From Bryobacter sp. CoA8 C33 (lineage in GTDB: Bacteria; Acidobacteriota; Terriglobia; Bryobacterales; Bryobacteraceae): DNA of 64,000 nt. The DNA is taken from the NCBI GenBank assembly GCA_019931185.1, contig JAINDK010000026.1:1-64000 (forward strand), given 5' to 3'. Positions 1 to 8,074 of this stretch are shown one piece after another; the first letter of the stretch is position 1, and each line of letters opens with the position of its first letter. Below the pieces are notes generated by a model, which saw nothing but the letters and a program-made list of their open reading frames with translations, did not search any database and was not told the origin of the DNA. The position numbers and the translations under genes were made by a program.

Positions 1-1
1 C

Positions 2-190
2 CAGAGCATGCATGCCAAAGCGGGCAAAGTGGCGCACTTACTGGCGAGGATAAGTGGGTGGTTCAAAAGGTTCAAGATAATGGCGGAGCAGTTGGCGCTG
101 AGTCAGAGGTGGTGCGTGATGCTGCGCTGGATTTTTCAATACTTCACCGCGGAAAAGCGGTCAGGGAAGCTGCTGGAGGAGACTGCGTGA
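2..190 (+). CDS. possible 3' end of a gene entering from the left edge
   Basis: The frame is open from the first bases of the window to a TGA at 188-190, with one ATG at base 8. The roughly 60 codons look genuine for this genome (many GCG, CTG, GAG, CGG) and the peptide is basic and rich in tryptophan and phenylalanine. It may be the C-terminal tail of a protein whose start lies outside the window. It would be convergent with the HNH gene that ends at 214. No family is recognised, and a chance open frame is nearly as likely. Confidence 0.25.
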   Translation, partial: QSMHAKAGKVAHLLARISGWFKRFKIMAEQLALSQRWCVMLRWIFQYFTAEKRSGKLLEETA

Positions 191-213
191 GGGGGGCAAC
201 TGCCGTTTTCAGG

Positions 214-762
214 TTAATAGAACAAGTATTTGCGCCACTGTTCGTCGCTGCGGGCGAGCAGGCGCATGAGGTGGCGGGAGGTGTGGAGGCTGAAGGGTTT
301 GGGGGGGCGGAGGAGGCGGAAGTTTGCTTCCTCGGGGGTACGGTTGCCTTTGCGGTTATTGCAGGGGTGGCAGCAGGCGACGAGGTTTTCCCAACTGGTG
401 GCGCCGCCGCGGGAGCGGGGCATGACGTGGTCGAGGGTGAGTTCACCGGCGGGGAGAACTTTCTGACAGTACTGGCAGGTGTAGCGATCGCGCATGAGGA
501 TGTTTTTGCGCGAGAGGGAGCGGGTTTGGTGGGGGATGCGGCGGTAGTCGTGGAGGCGGATGACGCTGGGCAGGCGCAGTTCCTTACGGCTGGAGTGGAC
601 ATGGGACTGGGTGTGCTCCTCGGCGCTGGCGACTCCCTTGAGAATCAGTACCAGGGCGCGGCGGGCGGCACACACGTTGATCGGCTCGAAGCTGGCGTTG
701 AGGACCAGCACGGGCTTATGGAGTCGATCGAGGGTGTTTCGATCGTGCATTCGTTCGATCAT
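214..762 (-). CDS. HNH endonuclease
   Basis: This is a 182-residue HNH-family nuclease. The C-terminal half has the full zinc-stabilised HNH fold: a CxxC pair at residues 96 and 99, the catalytic Asp-His at 111-112 ([11 protein letters not shown]), Asn126 in the W-E-N-L element, and a second CxxC pair at 131 and 134 followed by N-N-R-K. The start is the ATG at 762, six bases before an AAGGAG ribosome site; the open frame goes further upstream but would run into comF. It lies directly after comF (stop at 773) with a translational-coupling arrangement. Stand-alone HNH proteins of this type are common in soil bacteria; their substrate is usually unknown, and a role in DNA repair or uptake beside comF is inference only. 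Confidence 0.88.
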   Translation of the reverse strand: MIERMHDRNTLDRLHKPVLVLNASFEPINVCAARRALVLILKGVASAEEHTQSHVHSSRKELRLPSVIRLHDYRRIPHQTRSLSRKNILMRDRYTCQYCQKVLPAGELTLDHVMPRSRGGATSWENLVACCHPCNNRKGNRTPEEANFRLLRPPKPFSLHTSRHLMRLLARSDEQWRKYLFY

Positions 763-772
763 CAAGGGCTCC

Positions 773-1618
773 TTAGACAAACTGCAATAGGGCGAGAGCA
801 GCCTCTGGCCCCATGCCGATGCGGCGGTCGGCACGGGCCAGAGCCAGAAGAGAAACGGTCGACGCGCCGGCTTGTTTGAGGGCCAGCGCGCAGGCATTGG
901 CGGACGCGCCCGTGGTGAGCACGTCATCGATCAGCAGAATTCTTTTCCCGCGGACGCGGCCGGGATGGGGTACGGCAAAGGCGTCGCGGACATTGAGCCG
1001 GCGCTGCTTGCCAGACAGGCCAGCCTGGCGGGGCGTGTTTTTGACGCGTTTGACGAGGGCTTCGACGGGGAGGCCGCTTAAGGGAGCCACGGCGCGGGCA
1101 AGGACTTCGGCCTGGTTGAAGCCGCGATCCTGGTAGCGCCAGAAGTGGATGGGCATGGGCACGATGGCATCGAAGACGGCTTCGCGCGGGTAGCCGGTGC
1201 GGAGGAACCGGCCGAGGGGGACGCCGAGGCGCTGCATGCGGGAGTACTTGAAGAGGTGGATGAGTTCGCGGAGGCGGCCATCATAGGCGCCGACGCAGTA
1301 GAGCGCGTCGAAGTGGGTTTGGCCGGAGCGGCACAGACGGCAACGCCCATCTAGATCGAGAACCGCTTCGCTCTGAAAGGGGGCGTGGCACTGGATACAG
1401 AAGGCCTCCGCGGAGAGAGGGGCAGGGGGGGCCAGGCAGGAAGAACAGACAGGGTAGGGAGGGAAACCGGTTAAGCGGGTGTAGCAAATGCGGCAATCGT
1501 CGGGATACGTAAGCGCAAGAACACCCGCGGCGGCTTGTCTGGCTTTGTCGTGCGCCGCCGTCCACCATCCTCGCCTCAATCGCGCCAAGGCTCGAGGGCG
1601 AGGTTTGATCGCATCCAT
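773..1618 (-). CDS. comF: ComF family phosphoribosyltransferase-like protein
   Basis: The 281-residue protein has the two ComF parts. The N-terminal zinc module has four CxxC pairs (Cys42/45, 58/61, 74/77, 93/96). The C-terminal type I phosphoribosyltransferase domain carries the PRPP-binding motif [13 protein letters not shown] around residues 227-239. In naturally competent bacteria ComF helps take up or process transforming DNA; in many others its role is unproven, so the competence role here is by family only. Its tail overlaps the HNH reading frame by only a few bases, so the two are probably co-transcribed. An ATG at 1618 is used; a strong GGAGG lies more than 30 bases upstream, so initiation is uncertain. 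Confidence 0.9.
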   Translation of the reverse strand: MDAIKPRPRALARLRRGWWTAAHDKARQAAAGVLALTYPDDCRICYTRLTGFPPYPVCSSCLAPPAPLSAEAFCIQCHAPFQSEAVLDLDGRCRLCRSGQTHFDALYCVGAYDGRLRELIHLFKYSRMQRLGVPLGRFLRTGYPREAVFDAIVPMPIHFWRYQDRGFNQAEVLARAVAPLSGLPVEALVKRVKNTPRQAGLSGKQRRLNVRDAFAVPHPGRVRGKRILLIDDVLTTGASANACALALKQAGASTVSLLALARADRRIGMGPEAALALLQFV

Positions 1619-1680
1619 GAGGCCGCGAAAGAGGATTCCCGCGAAAACTCACCTCCTCGAAGTTATGATTGTATCTTAAG

Positions 1681-2730
1681 ATGTGTGCTTGGCAAGAGCC
1701 CCGGGCAACAAGACCGGGCGCCCGCGAGCGGGCGCGGCTGGAGGTTCTGGGGCGTCTGACGGGTCCGGTGCTGCATGATCTGAATAACCTGCTGATGCTG
1801 ATTGGCGGGGAGGCGGAGATTCTGCTCGCAGAAGGGGAGCCAAGCAGCGCAAGCGAGGCGGGGCTGCGCCGGATCGTGGCGGCCATCGAGGAAGCGACGC
1901 AGTTGTCGCAGGCCTTGCTCAGCGGGGCGCGGACCAACCCCGGACCGGTGGTGGAGGTGGATCTCGACGCGCGTCTGGACGAACTGATGCCGCTGCTGCG
2001 GCGATTGGGCGGAGGGGCAATTGAATGCCGCAGGGTGCGCTCGCAGCGGACGCTGCGGGCGCGGGTACGCACCCCCGAACTCGATCAGGTGATCCTAAAT
2101 CTATTCACGAACGCTGTGCATGCTCTCGGTGGTAAGGGAACCGTGACGGTGGAGACCGATGGGGAGCAACAGCGATTCTCGATTGAGGATAACGGACCCG
2201 GCATCGACAGGGAAATCGCGGCACGAATCTTTGAACCCTACTTTACGACCAAGCCGGCTGGGGAGGGTACGGGTATGGGTTTGGCGCTGGCAGCCGAAGC
2301 CGTCCGCGGCTGGGGAGCGGAGTTACGTCACGAGCCGGGCCAGGAGGACGGAGCGCGGTTTACGGTCAGCTGGAATTGGCAGGCGGCCAAGCCCGCACGA
2401 GTGTTGCTGGTCGAGGACGAACGGGCGCTGCGGTACTTGCTGGCGCGGGCGCTGCGGCTAGCAGGCTATCAGGTGACTGAGGCAGGCAGTGCCGCCGCGG
2501 CTCTGGAGCGTTTCCAGAAGGCGGCAGGGGACTTCGATTTGCTCATTACCGATCTGAGCCTGCCGGACCGCCCGGGTGAGCAACTGCGGCAAGACTTGTC
2601 GGCGATGCCGGCCCTGCTGATTTCCGGATATCCAGCTCAGCCGCGCGGTAAGCGAGAGGCCGTGCTGACGAAGCCTTTTTCCACCGCCGAGCTGATGCGG
2701 GCAGTACAGGGACTACTGAGACACGGCTAA
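1681..2730 (+). CDS. sensor-less hybrid histidine kinase/response regulator
   Basis: The 349-residue protein has a HisKA-like phosphoacceptor helix with His32 in H-D-L-N-N, an HATPase_c domain (N box NLFTNAVHA, G1 box DNGPGI, G2 box GTGMGLAL) and a C-terminal receiver with phosphoacceptor Asp291 and Lys331. There is no PAS, GAF or membrane segment before the kinase core, so it is likely cytoplasmic and must receive its signal from a partner. Start is taken at the ATG at 1681; a TTG at 1669 is an alternative, and neither has a clear ribosome site. It is divergent from comF. A separate Hpt protein follows at 2959, suggesting a multi-step phosphorelay split over two genes. Confidence 0.88.
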   Translation: MCAWQEPRATRPGARERARLEVLGRLTGPVLHDLNNLLMLIGGEAEILLAEGEPSSASEAGLRRIVAAIEEATQLSQALLSGARTNPGPVVEVDLDARLDELMPLLRRLGGGAIECRRVRSQRTLRARVRTPELDQVILNLFTNAVHALGGKGTVTVETDGEQQRFSIEDNGPGIDREIAARIFEPYFTTKPAGEGTGMGLALAAEAVRGWGAELRHEPGQEDGARFTVSWNWQAAKPARVLLVEDERALRYLLARALRLAGYQVTEAGSAAAALERFQKAAGDFDLLITDLSLPDRPGEQLRQDLSAMPALLISGYPAQPRGKREAVLTKPFSTAELMRAVQGLLRHG

Positions 2731-2888
2731 GAACTTGTTGAAAAACTCGCTGATTCGAAAAGCGGCCTCACGAGTTGAAAATTCTTGGCCCACAAACGGC
2801 ACAGAATCGATCGGCAGCGGGCTGGCAATGGTTTGCGGCCCCCGTGAAAGGGTTGAAATCGGCAAGAGGGGATTTTTTCAACAGGCTC
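2731..2888. mobile_element. MITE-like element with terminal inverted repeats
   Basis: A 158-base non-coding block begins directly after the kinase stop codon. Its left end (2731-2748) begins GAACTTGTTGAAAAAC and its right end (2871-2888), read on the opposite strand, begins GAGCCTGTTGAAAAAA; the two 18-base ends agree at 15 positions. The flanks are CTAA and CTAG, a possible degenerate 4-base target duplication. There is no transposase or usable reading frame inside. This fits a miniature inverted-repeat element or the ends left by a larger insertion sequence. Confidence 0.55.
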
Positions 2889-2958
2889 CTAGAGCGCTAC
2901 AATTGCGCTAAAGAGTGCGGCTCCTACAGTCGATTGACTCCTTGAGGCAAAGTTCAAC

Positions 2959-3306
2959 GTGCAGACACAGCTTTTTGACCGGGAAGCAGCCCTAGCGAGA
3001 GTCGGTGACGACGAGGAATTGTTGACTGAGCTAATACGGATCTTCCTCGACGATTATCCCAATAGCCTGTCGGTAATAGACGAAGCCGTCGCCAAGCAGG
3101 ACCCGCCACGGCTTGAGAAGGCCGCACATACCCTCAAGGGAGCAGTGGCTAACTTTGGGGCGCACGCCGTGGTGAAGGAAGCCTTCGAGTTGGAGAGATT
3201 GGCGCGAAGCGGAGACCTAAGCCTCGCCTCGGAAAGCCTGAGTCGGCTGCATGTAGTATTAGAGCAACTCGACTATGAGTTGCGGCCAATCGCGGAAATG
3301 GCTTAA
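2959..3306 (+). CDS. Hpt (histidine phosphotransfer) domain protein
   Basis: This single-domain protein of 115 residues is a four-helix Hpt module. The phosphoacceptor is His57 in the motif A-A-H-T-L-K-G-A, the standard Hpt signature, and the rest is acidic and helical. It starts at a GTG with a weak GAGG upstream. Hpt proteins carry phosphate between the receiver of a hybrid kinase and a final response regulator. The neighbouring hybrid kinase (1681-2730) is the obvious upstream partner, although a MITE-like element now separates the genes. No terminal response regulator is in the window. Confidence 0.9.
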   Translation: MQTQLFDREAALARVGDDEELLTELIRIFLDDYPNSLSVIDEAVAKQDPPRLEKAAHTLKGAVANFGAHAVVKEAFELERLARSGDLSLASESLSRLHVVLEQLDYELRPIAEMA

Positions 3307-3307
3307 C

Positions 3308-3333
3308 AAGCAAGCCTCCTCGAGGGGTTGCTT
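3308..3333 (+). terminator. stem-loop after Hpt gene
   Basis: AAGCAA pairs with TTGCTT, with an inner CCTC/GAGG stem, directly after the Hpt stop codon. The T tract that follows is short (TTGTT), so termination may be weak or the hairpin may act on RNA stability. Confidence 0.4.
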
Positions 3334-3356
3334 TGTTAAACTGAAGTAGTATCTTT

Positions 3357-4202
3357 ATGGAAGAATCTTCATTACGGGAAATCGTGTGCGCACACAGCCC
3401 GGACTCCGACGATGCCTATATGTTTTACGCGCTGGCAACGCGGAAGCTGCGCAGTTCTCTCGTCCACTTCGTCCATAAACTGTCGGATATCCAGTTGTTG
3501 AACCAGAAGGCGCTGGCCGGGGAATACGAGCTGACGGCGATCAGCTACCATGCCTATCCCTATGTGGCGGACAAATACCAGTTGATGGCTTCGGGATCAA
3601 GCATTGGGGATGGCTACGGGCCGATGATCGTGGCGACCACGCCGATGGCGCCGGAGGATTTGAAGGGGAAGCGGATCGCGGTGCCGGGAAAGATGACGAC
3701 GGCCTATCTGACGATGCGGTTGTTTGAGCCGGACTTCACGGAAGTGGTGGTGCCGTTTGACAAGATTCTCGACGCGGTGAGTGACGGGGTAGCCGACGCT
3801 GGGTTAGTTATCCATGAGGCGCAGCTGACCTACGGACGCAGCGGCTATCACAAGGTGATCGACCTGGGGGTGTGGTGGAAGAATACGCAGGGACTGCCCC
3901 TGCCGCTGGGGGCGAATGCCATATTGCGCTCGCTGCCGGAGGACATCAAGACCGAGTGCTGCCGGTTGATGCGCGAGAGCATTGAGTATGCCATTGAACA
4001 CAAGGACGAGGCGCTCCCGTATGCAATGCAGTTTGCCCGCGATATGGAGCAACCGCTGGCCGAGAAGTTTGTCGGAATGTATGTGAACCATTACACCGTG
4101 GATTGTGGCGAGATCATTCCGCGCGCGGCGCAGTTGCTTCTCGACATGGGCCATGAGCGAGGATTAATCCCCCATCGTGTCGAAGTTGAATTTGTGCGCT
4201 AG
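3357..4202 (+). CDS. mqnD: MqnD-type 1,4-dihydroxy-6-naphthoate synthase (futalosine menaquinone pathway)
   Basis: The 281-residue protein has the periplasmic-binding-protein-like fold of the VitK2_biosynth family. The N terminus carries a HSPDSDDAYMFYAL segment, which matches the SPCPNDTF region of MqnD rather than MqnA, and the family hallmark around SGSSIGDGYGP is intact. MqnD cleaves cyclic de-hypoxanthine futalosine to 1,4-dihydroxy-6-naphthoate, a menaquinone precursor. No signal peptide is present, as expected for the cytoplasmic enzyme. The ATG at 3357 has no strong ribosome site. The next gene starts inside its last 26 bases. Other mqn genes are not in the window. Confidence 0.85.
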   Translation: MEESSLREIVCAHSPDSDDAYMFYALATRKLRSSLVHFVHKLSDIQLLNQKALAGEYELTAISYHAYPYVADKYQLMASGSSIGDGYGPMIVATTPMAPEDLKGKRIAVPGKMTTAYLTMRLFEPDFTEVVVPFDKILDAVSDGVADAGLVIHEAQLTYGRSGYHKVIDLGVWWKNTQGLPLPLGANAILRSLPEDIKTECCRLMRESIEYAIEHKDEALPYAMQFARDMEQPLAEKFVGMYVNHYTVDCGEIIPRAAQLLLDMGHERGLIPHRVEVEFVR

Positions 4203-5454
4203 ATACGCGTTCGTTCTGTTGGCCTTGGCCGCAACCGGCCAAGACAAACCGAAGGACAAGATCAAGAACCTGGAAGCGCTGGCCAAACAGGGACGGGCGG
4301 CGGTGCCTTCGATTCGGCCCTGGCAGCAGGATGCGGACGCGAGCGTGCGCTACGCGGCGGTGGAGGCGCTGATTGAGGCCGGCGGTGTGGAGAGCGTGGA
4401 TGCGCTGCAGGCAAGCCTGGCCGATACCACCCCCGAGGTGCAGCGGTTGGCGGTGGCGGGAATCGTGAATTTTTACCGCCCGGGTTATGTCCGCAAGGGT
4501 ATACGGGCGAAGCTGAACGCGGTGGGGGAGAAAATTAGCCGGTCGGGCATGGAGCCTGTGGTGGACCCCTGGGTGGCGGTGCGGAGCCAAGACATCGAAG
4601 CCGTGCGCAAGGCGCTGCGCGAGTCCGGCAACCGGGACGTGAAATTGCAGGCGGCCGAGGCTTTGGCGACATTGCGGGCGCGCGGGGCGCTCGGGGACAT
4701 TTATCCGCTGTTGAAGACCAAGGACGATGGCCTGATGCTGGCGGCATTACGGGCTATCGAGACGGCCGGCGACAAGGCGGCGGCGCAGGAGACGGTGTTT
4801 CTGCTGCGGGATCTGAACAACCGGATCCAGTCGCGGGCGATTCTGGTGAACGGAATCTTCCGCAATGAGAAGGCGTTACCGGATCTGGCCGAGGTGTTCG
4901 CGCGGAGCCGCAATGCGCAAAGCCAGGCAGCGGCGCTGGAGGCCATCGCGATGATCGCCGCGCCGGAGAGCCGGGGCTTGTTTGAACAGAATCTGGAAAA
5001 CAGGGAAGAGCGCTTGCGGGGCTTGGCCGCCGAGGGGCTGGGCCGGGTAGGAGACGGGGCGGCGCGTCAACGGCTGGCTGAGCTGTTTGCGGCTGAGAAG
5101 ACGCCGCGCGGCCGGCTGGGGCAAGCCTTTGCGCTTGTGAAGCTGGGCGACCGGGAGGCGTCGCAGTTCAGCCCGTTTCAGTATCTGTTTGATTCGCTGA
5201 ATTCAGCGGCCTGGCATGACTATGCCGAGGCTTATTTGCTTGAGCTGGGGCGGCATCGTGAGGTGAGAAAGCTATTGCGGGAGAAGGCGCCGACGGGGAC
5301 GAGAGCGGAAAAGGTGGGAATCGCGCGCATTCTGGCGCGAGAGGGGACAGCCGAGGACCGGGCGATCGTAGATGCACTGGCGAACGACCGGGACCGGATT
5401 GTAGCTGAAGAAGGCATAAAGGCAGCCCGAGCGCTGGGCTCGCGGCTGCCTTAA
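4177..5454 (+). CDS. HEAT-repeat protein, probably exported
   Basis: The 425-residue protein starts with a short hydrophobic leader (residues about 8-21) after a GTG codon that lies inside the end of mqnD. The rest is a chain of HEAT-like helical pairs rich in Ala, Leu and Arg, with recurring elements such as VRYAAVEALIEAG, VKLQAAEALATL and LRGLAAEGLGRVG. Such scaffolds bind other proteins; no catalytic motif is visible. The 26-base overlap with mqnD suggests translational coupling, but a link to menaquinone synthesis is not shown. Secretion is uncertain, since the leader is short and lacks a clear cleavage site. Confidence 0.8.
   Translation: MSKLNLCARYAFVLLALAATGQDKPKDKIKNLEALAKQGRAAVPSIRPWQQDADASVRYAAVEALIEAGGVESVDALQASLADTTPEVQRLAVAGIVNFYRPGYVRKGIRAKLNAVGEKISRSGMEPVVDPWVAVRSQDIEAVRKALRESGNRDVKLQAAEALATLRARGALGDIYPLLKTKDDGLMLAALRAIETAGDKAAAQETVFLLRDLNNRIQSRAILVNGIFRNEKALPDLAEVFARSRNAQSQAAALEAIAMIAAPESRGLFEQNLENREERLRGLAAEGLGRVGDGAARQRLAELFAAEKTPRGRLGQAFALVKLGDREASQFSPFQYLFDSLNSAAWHDYAEAYLLELGRHREVRKLLREKAPTGTRAEKVGIARILAREGTAEDRAIVDALANDRDRIVAEEGIKAARALGSRLP
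5419..5452. terminator. long hairpin overlapping the HEAT gene stop codon
   Basis: AAGGCAGCC at 5419-5427 pairs with GGCTGCCTT at 5444-5452, with an inner CGAGC/GCTCG stem and a 5-base loop: about 14 paired bases with one bulge. It ends on the stop codon and lies between two convergent genes. No T tract follows on either side, so it may block read-through in both directions without being a classic intrinsic terminator. Confidence 0.45.
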
Positions 5455-5480
5455 GGGTTCGGATCGACGGAAGGGAAGCT

Positions 5481-5690
5481 TTACTTAGCCTTCTTCTGTT
5501 TCTGCTGACCGACGCGGACTTTGAACTGCCGGGCTTGCGCATCGGCATAGGCTTTCCAGTCGAAACGCTTGGCGGCGTCAGACAGGTATGCATTCACGTC
5601 GGCTTCCTTGGGGAGAACAGCCATGATGGTGGCCGTTTGGGTGCCATCGGGATTGGAGATCCGATAGCGCTTTACGTTCGGGATAGCCAT
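5481..5690 (-). CDS. small basic protein of unknown function
   Basis: A 69-residue protein beginning MAIPNVKRYRISNPDG and ending in a lysine-rich tail (GQQKQKKAK). It has no signal peptide, membrane segment or cysteine. It lies only 7 bases after the SDR gene, which in turn lies 7 bases after the photolyase, so it is most likely the third gene of that operon. The N-terminal part looks like a small beta-rich fold and the middle is helical. I do not recognise the family. The tight operon position and normal codon use support it as a real gene. Confidence 0.7.
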   Translation of the reverse strand: MAIPNVKRYRISNPDGTQTATIMAVLPKEADVNAYLSDAAKRFDWKAYADAQARQFKVRVGQQKQKKAK

Positions 5691-5697
5691 AGCATTT

Positions 5698-6597
5698 CTA
5701 GTATAGCAAGGAGCGGAGGGCGGGCTCGAGGGTGGGGTGCTGAAAACGGTAGTCTTGGGCGATGAGTGAGGCGGGGAGCACGCGCTGGCTGGACAGGATG
5801 ATGGCGCTCATCTCGCCGAGCAGGAAGCGAAGCGCGATTTCGGGGACGGGAAGGAACGCAGGACGGTGCAATACTTTACCGAGGGTCCGAGTGAAATCGG
5901 CATTACGGGCGGGTTCGGGAGCAGTGAGATTGAGAGGACCGGAGGGGAGACCGGGACCGAGCAGGAAGGCAACGGCGGCAGTCCAGTCATCGATGTGAAT
6001 CCAGCTCATCCATTGCTGTCCGCTGCCCAGTTTGCCGCCGATGCCGAGGCGAAAGACCGGCAACATGCTGGCCAGAGCGCCGCCCTCGCGGCCGAGCACG
6101 ACACCAGTGCGGAGACAGTTGACGCGGATGCCGAGCGAGCGGGCGAGGTTGGCTTCTTTTTCCCATTCGAGGGTGAGGCCAGAGAGAAAGCCAGAGCCGG
6201 GAGCGGAATCCTCCGTCAAGGTTTCGTCACCGCGGTCTCCATAAATACCGACGGCGGAGGCGCAGAGAAAGATACCGGGGCGGGCCGAAAGGGTCGACAG
6301 AGAGTGAACGAGGGAGCGGGTGGTGTCGAGACGGCTCGCGCGCAAGAGGGCTTTGGTTTCGGGGGTCCAGCGCTGGTTGACCGAAGCGCCGCTCAAGTGA
6401 ATGAGGGCATCGGCGCCGGATAGGGCTTCGGGGGGAGCATCGAGGCGGGGCGGGTTCCAGAGAAAGGTTTCCACACCCGGCGGCAGGCCGGTGACGGGAC
6501 GGCGGACGAGGAGGCGGAGTTCATGACCGGCGGCATGAAGGCGCCGCACGAGGCGATCACCAAGAAAGCCGGTTGCGCCGCTGAGAGTGATGCGCAT
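5698..6597 (-). CDS. TIGR01777-type NAD(P)-dependent epimerase (YfcH-like SDR)
   Basis: This 299-residue extended short-chain dehydrogenase has the Rossmann nucleotide motif SGATGFLG near the N terminus, the family segment LIHLSGASVNQRW, the S-A-V-G-I-Y-G-D active-site region with the Tyr, and a C-terminal DUF1731-like part (LPASLIAQDYRFQHPTLEPAL). The family is often called epimerase/SulA-like, but its substrate is not known. The start is the ATG at 6597, just after the photolyase stop at 6605; the open frame extends upstream but that part overlaps the photolyase. Pairing with a photolyase occurs in other bacteria, yet a shared role in light or DNA-damage response is inference. Confidence 0.88.
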   Translation of the reverse strand: MRITLSGATGFLGDRLVRRLHAAGHELRLLVRRPVTGLPPGVETFLWNPPRLDAPPEALSGADALIHLSGASVNQRWTPETKALLRASRLDTTRSLVHSLSTLSARPGIFLCASAVGIYGDRGDETLTEDSAPGSGFLSGLTLEWEKEANLARSLGIRVNCLRTGVVLGREGGALASMLPVFRLGIGGKLGSGQQWMSWIHIDDWTAAVAFLLGPGLPSGPLNLTAPEPARNADFTRTLGKVLHRPAFLPVPEIALRFLLGEMSAIILSSQRVLPASLIAQDYRFQHPTLEPALRSLLY

Positions 6598-6604
6598 CGA
6601 GGAC

Positions 6605-8023
6605 CTATTGTAGGGGATGCGGCTCGCAGCCGGTAGACTCGAGCCAGGCAATCTCGCGGAGGTAGGCGGCTGAATCGGTCTTGCGCTTCATACCGTCGTA
6701 GGACATAAAGCGGATCTGGCCGAAGATGGAGCGTTCGCCCCAGGGCCGGTCATGGAGGCCAAAACACCAGAGAATGCCGGTGTAGGTATTGGGGTCGCGG
6801 CCATCGAGGGCATATTTGTCGTGTAAGTAGATCATGGTTTCGAGGGCGTCCTGGCAGGTGGGAGACCACTCGATGATCTTCTTACCCCAGTACATGCGGT
6901 AGTAGCCATGCATCTTGCCGCGCAATAGAAGCTCTTTCTGGGTGGCGTTCCAAATGTCGTCGTGGGTGAGGGCTCGCTCGAACTGCTCGCGGGAGTAGCA
7001 GGGCTTGCGCTCGTCGGTAGCGTGCGCGAGTAGGGTACGGCGGGCCCAGTCTGGCAGACTCGAGAGGCATTCAGTCTGACGGCCGGCATAGCGGGCGAAG
7101 TTGAAGGCGAGTTCGCGGCGGACGATCATCTCCTCGAGGAATTCGGCGCTCGAGAGGTTGTTTTCAAGGCCGTGCCGCTCGACGGCAAGGGCAACATCGA
7201 GAGCACTGATCATGCCGAAATGAAGATAGGGGCTGAGGTTGGAGGTGGCGTGGGCAGCAGGGTGGTTGCGGTCGGTCGAGTAGCGGCGGAGATTGCGGTC
7301 GAGAAAAACAGCAAGGCGCTTTTCGGCCTCGAGGGCGCCGCCGCGAAAGGTGAGCGAGGGAGCGACGGAATGGTCAATTTCACAGGAGGCGACGAGGGCA
7401 TCGATGTTGCCGGCGGTCACTTCGGTGTGAAAGGCGGGCAGGGGCAGGTTCCAGCGTTGGCGCAGGACCGGCATATCCCAGGGTTTGAGATATTCGGGCA
7501 GGAGGCGGTGGACCTTGGGCCGAATCGTGTAGGCGGCGTACTCGCGCTTCTCGAAACGATTCATGGGAATTACGCAACTGGAATCGACGGCGAGGTAGGG
7601 GATGGAAAGCTTGGCGGGGACCGAAGAGTTATGTTGGGCGGCGATAAAGGTGGGGTAATCGTCGGTGATAAGGGCGGCGGCGTTTTCGGCCAGACGATAG
7701 AGCGTGTTGTTGGAGTCGGACTTGCGGGCGCGGAGGTAGAAGACGTAGCCCGCGCCGAGAGCGGCGAGGCGTTTGGCGGTTTCCGGCACTCCTTCGAGGA
7801 TAAAGGTGTGGAGGCGGCGGTTCGCCTGGCGGTAGGTGCAGGTAAGGGCTTCGTAAACCAGAAGGGGGAGCTTGAGGCTGTTGGCCAAGGAGATGGCGTG
7901 GGCGAGGGCGTGATTGCCGCTGACGCGGCGGTTCATCTGGCTCCAATAGAGCACGTATTGGGCATGGGGACGCAGTGGCGCCTGATTCAAACCGCGGACG
8001 CGGTCGTGGAAGAGAGAATTCAA
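6605..8023 (-). CDS. phrB: class II deoxyribodipyrimidine photolyase
   Basis: The 472-residue flavoprotein uses light and FADH- to split cyclobutane pyrimidine dimers in DNA. The FAD-binding C-terminal half has the class II hallmarks: HPAAHATSNLSPYLHFG, FLEEMIVRRELAFNFARY, WNATQKELLLRGKMHGYYRMYWGKK (given here in overlapping parts) and GLHDRPWGERSIFG. The N-terminal antenna domain starts YVLYWSQMNRRVSGNHAL. A TTG at 8023 is chosen as start because it gives the normal class II length and leaves about 50 bases to the divergent radical SAM gene; the open frame upstream would overlap that gene. It heads an operon with the SDR and the 69-residue protein. Confidence 0.92.
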   Translation of the reverse strand: MNSLFHDRVRGLNQAPLRPHAQYVLYWSQMNRRVSGNHALAHAISLANSLKLPLLVYEALTCTYRQANRRLHTFILEGVPETAKRLAALGAGYVFYLRARKSDSNNTLYRLAENAAALITDDYPTFIAAQHNSSVPAKLSIPYLAVDSSCVIPMNRFEKREYAAYTIRPKVHRLLPEYLKPWDMPVLRQRWNLPLPAFHTEVTAGNIDALVASCEIDHSVAPSLTFRGGALEAEKRLAVFLDRNLRRYSTDRNHPAAHATSNLSPYLHFGMISALDVALAVERHGLENNLSSAEFLEEMIVRRELAFNFARYAGRQTECLSSLPDWARRTLLAHATDERKPCYSREQFERALTHDDIWNATQKELLLRGKMHGYYRMYWGKKIIEWSPTCQDALETMIYLHDKYALDGRDPNTYTGILWCFGLHDRPWGERSIFGQIRFMSYDGMKRKTDSAAYLREIAWLESTGCEPHPLQ

Positions 8024-8074
8024 TTCGTTTCTACAGATGAGTGTTGTTTGACCAACGCTACAATAAAACAAACG

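Noticed and set aside
7172-7400. Glycine/alanine/valine-rich frames opposite GC-rich genes throughout the window
   Set aside because: These are the usual antisense shadows of high-GC genes, not repeats or silk-like proteins.
7172-8074. Long upstream extension of the radical SAM reading frame across the photolyase
   Set aside because: It is antisense to the class II photolyase, which has clear motifs; the radical SAM family starts near the ATG at 8075.
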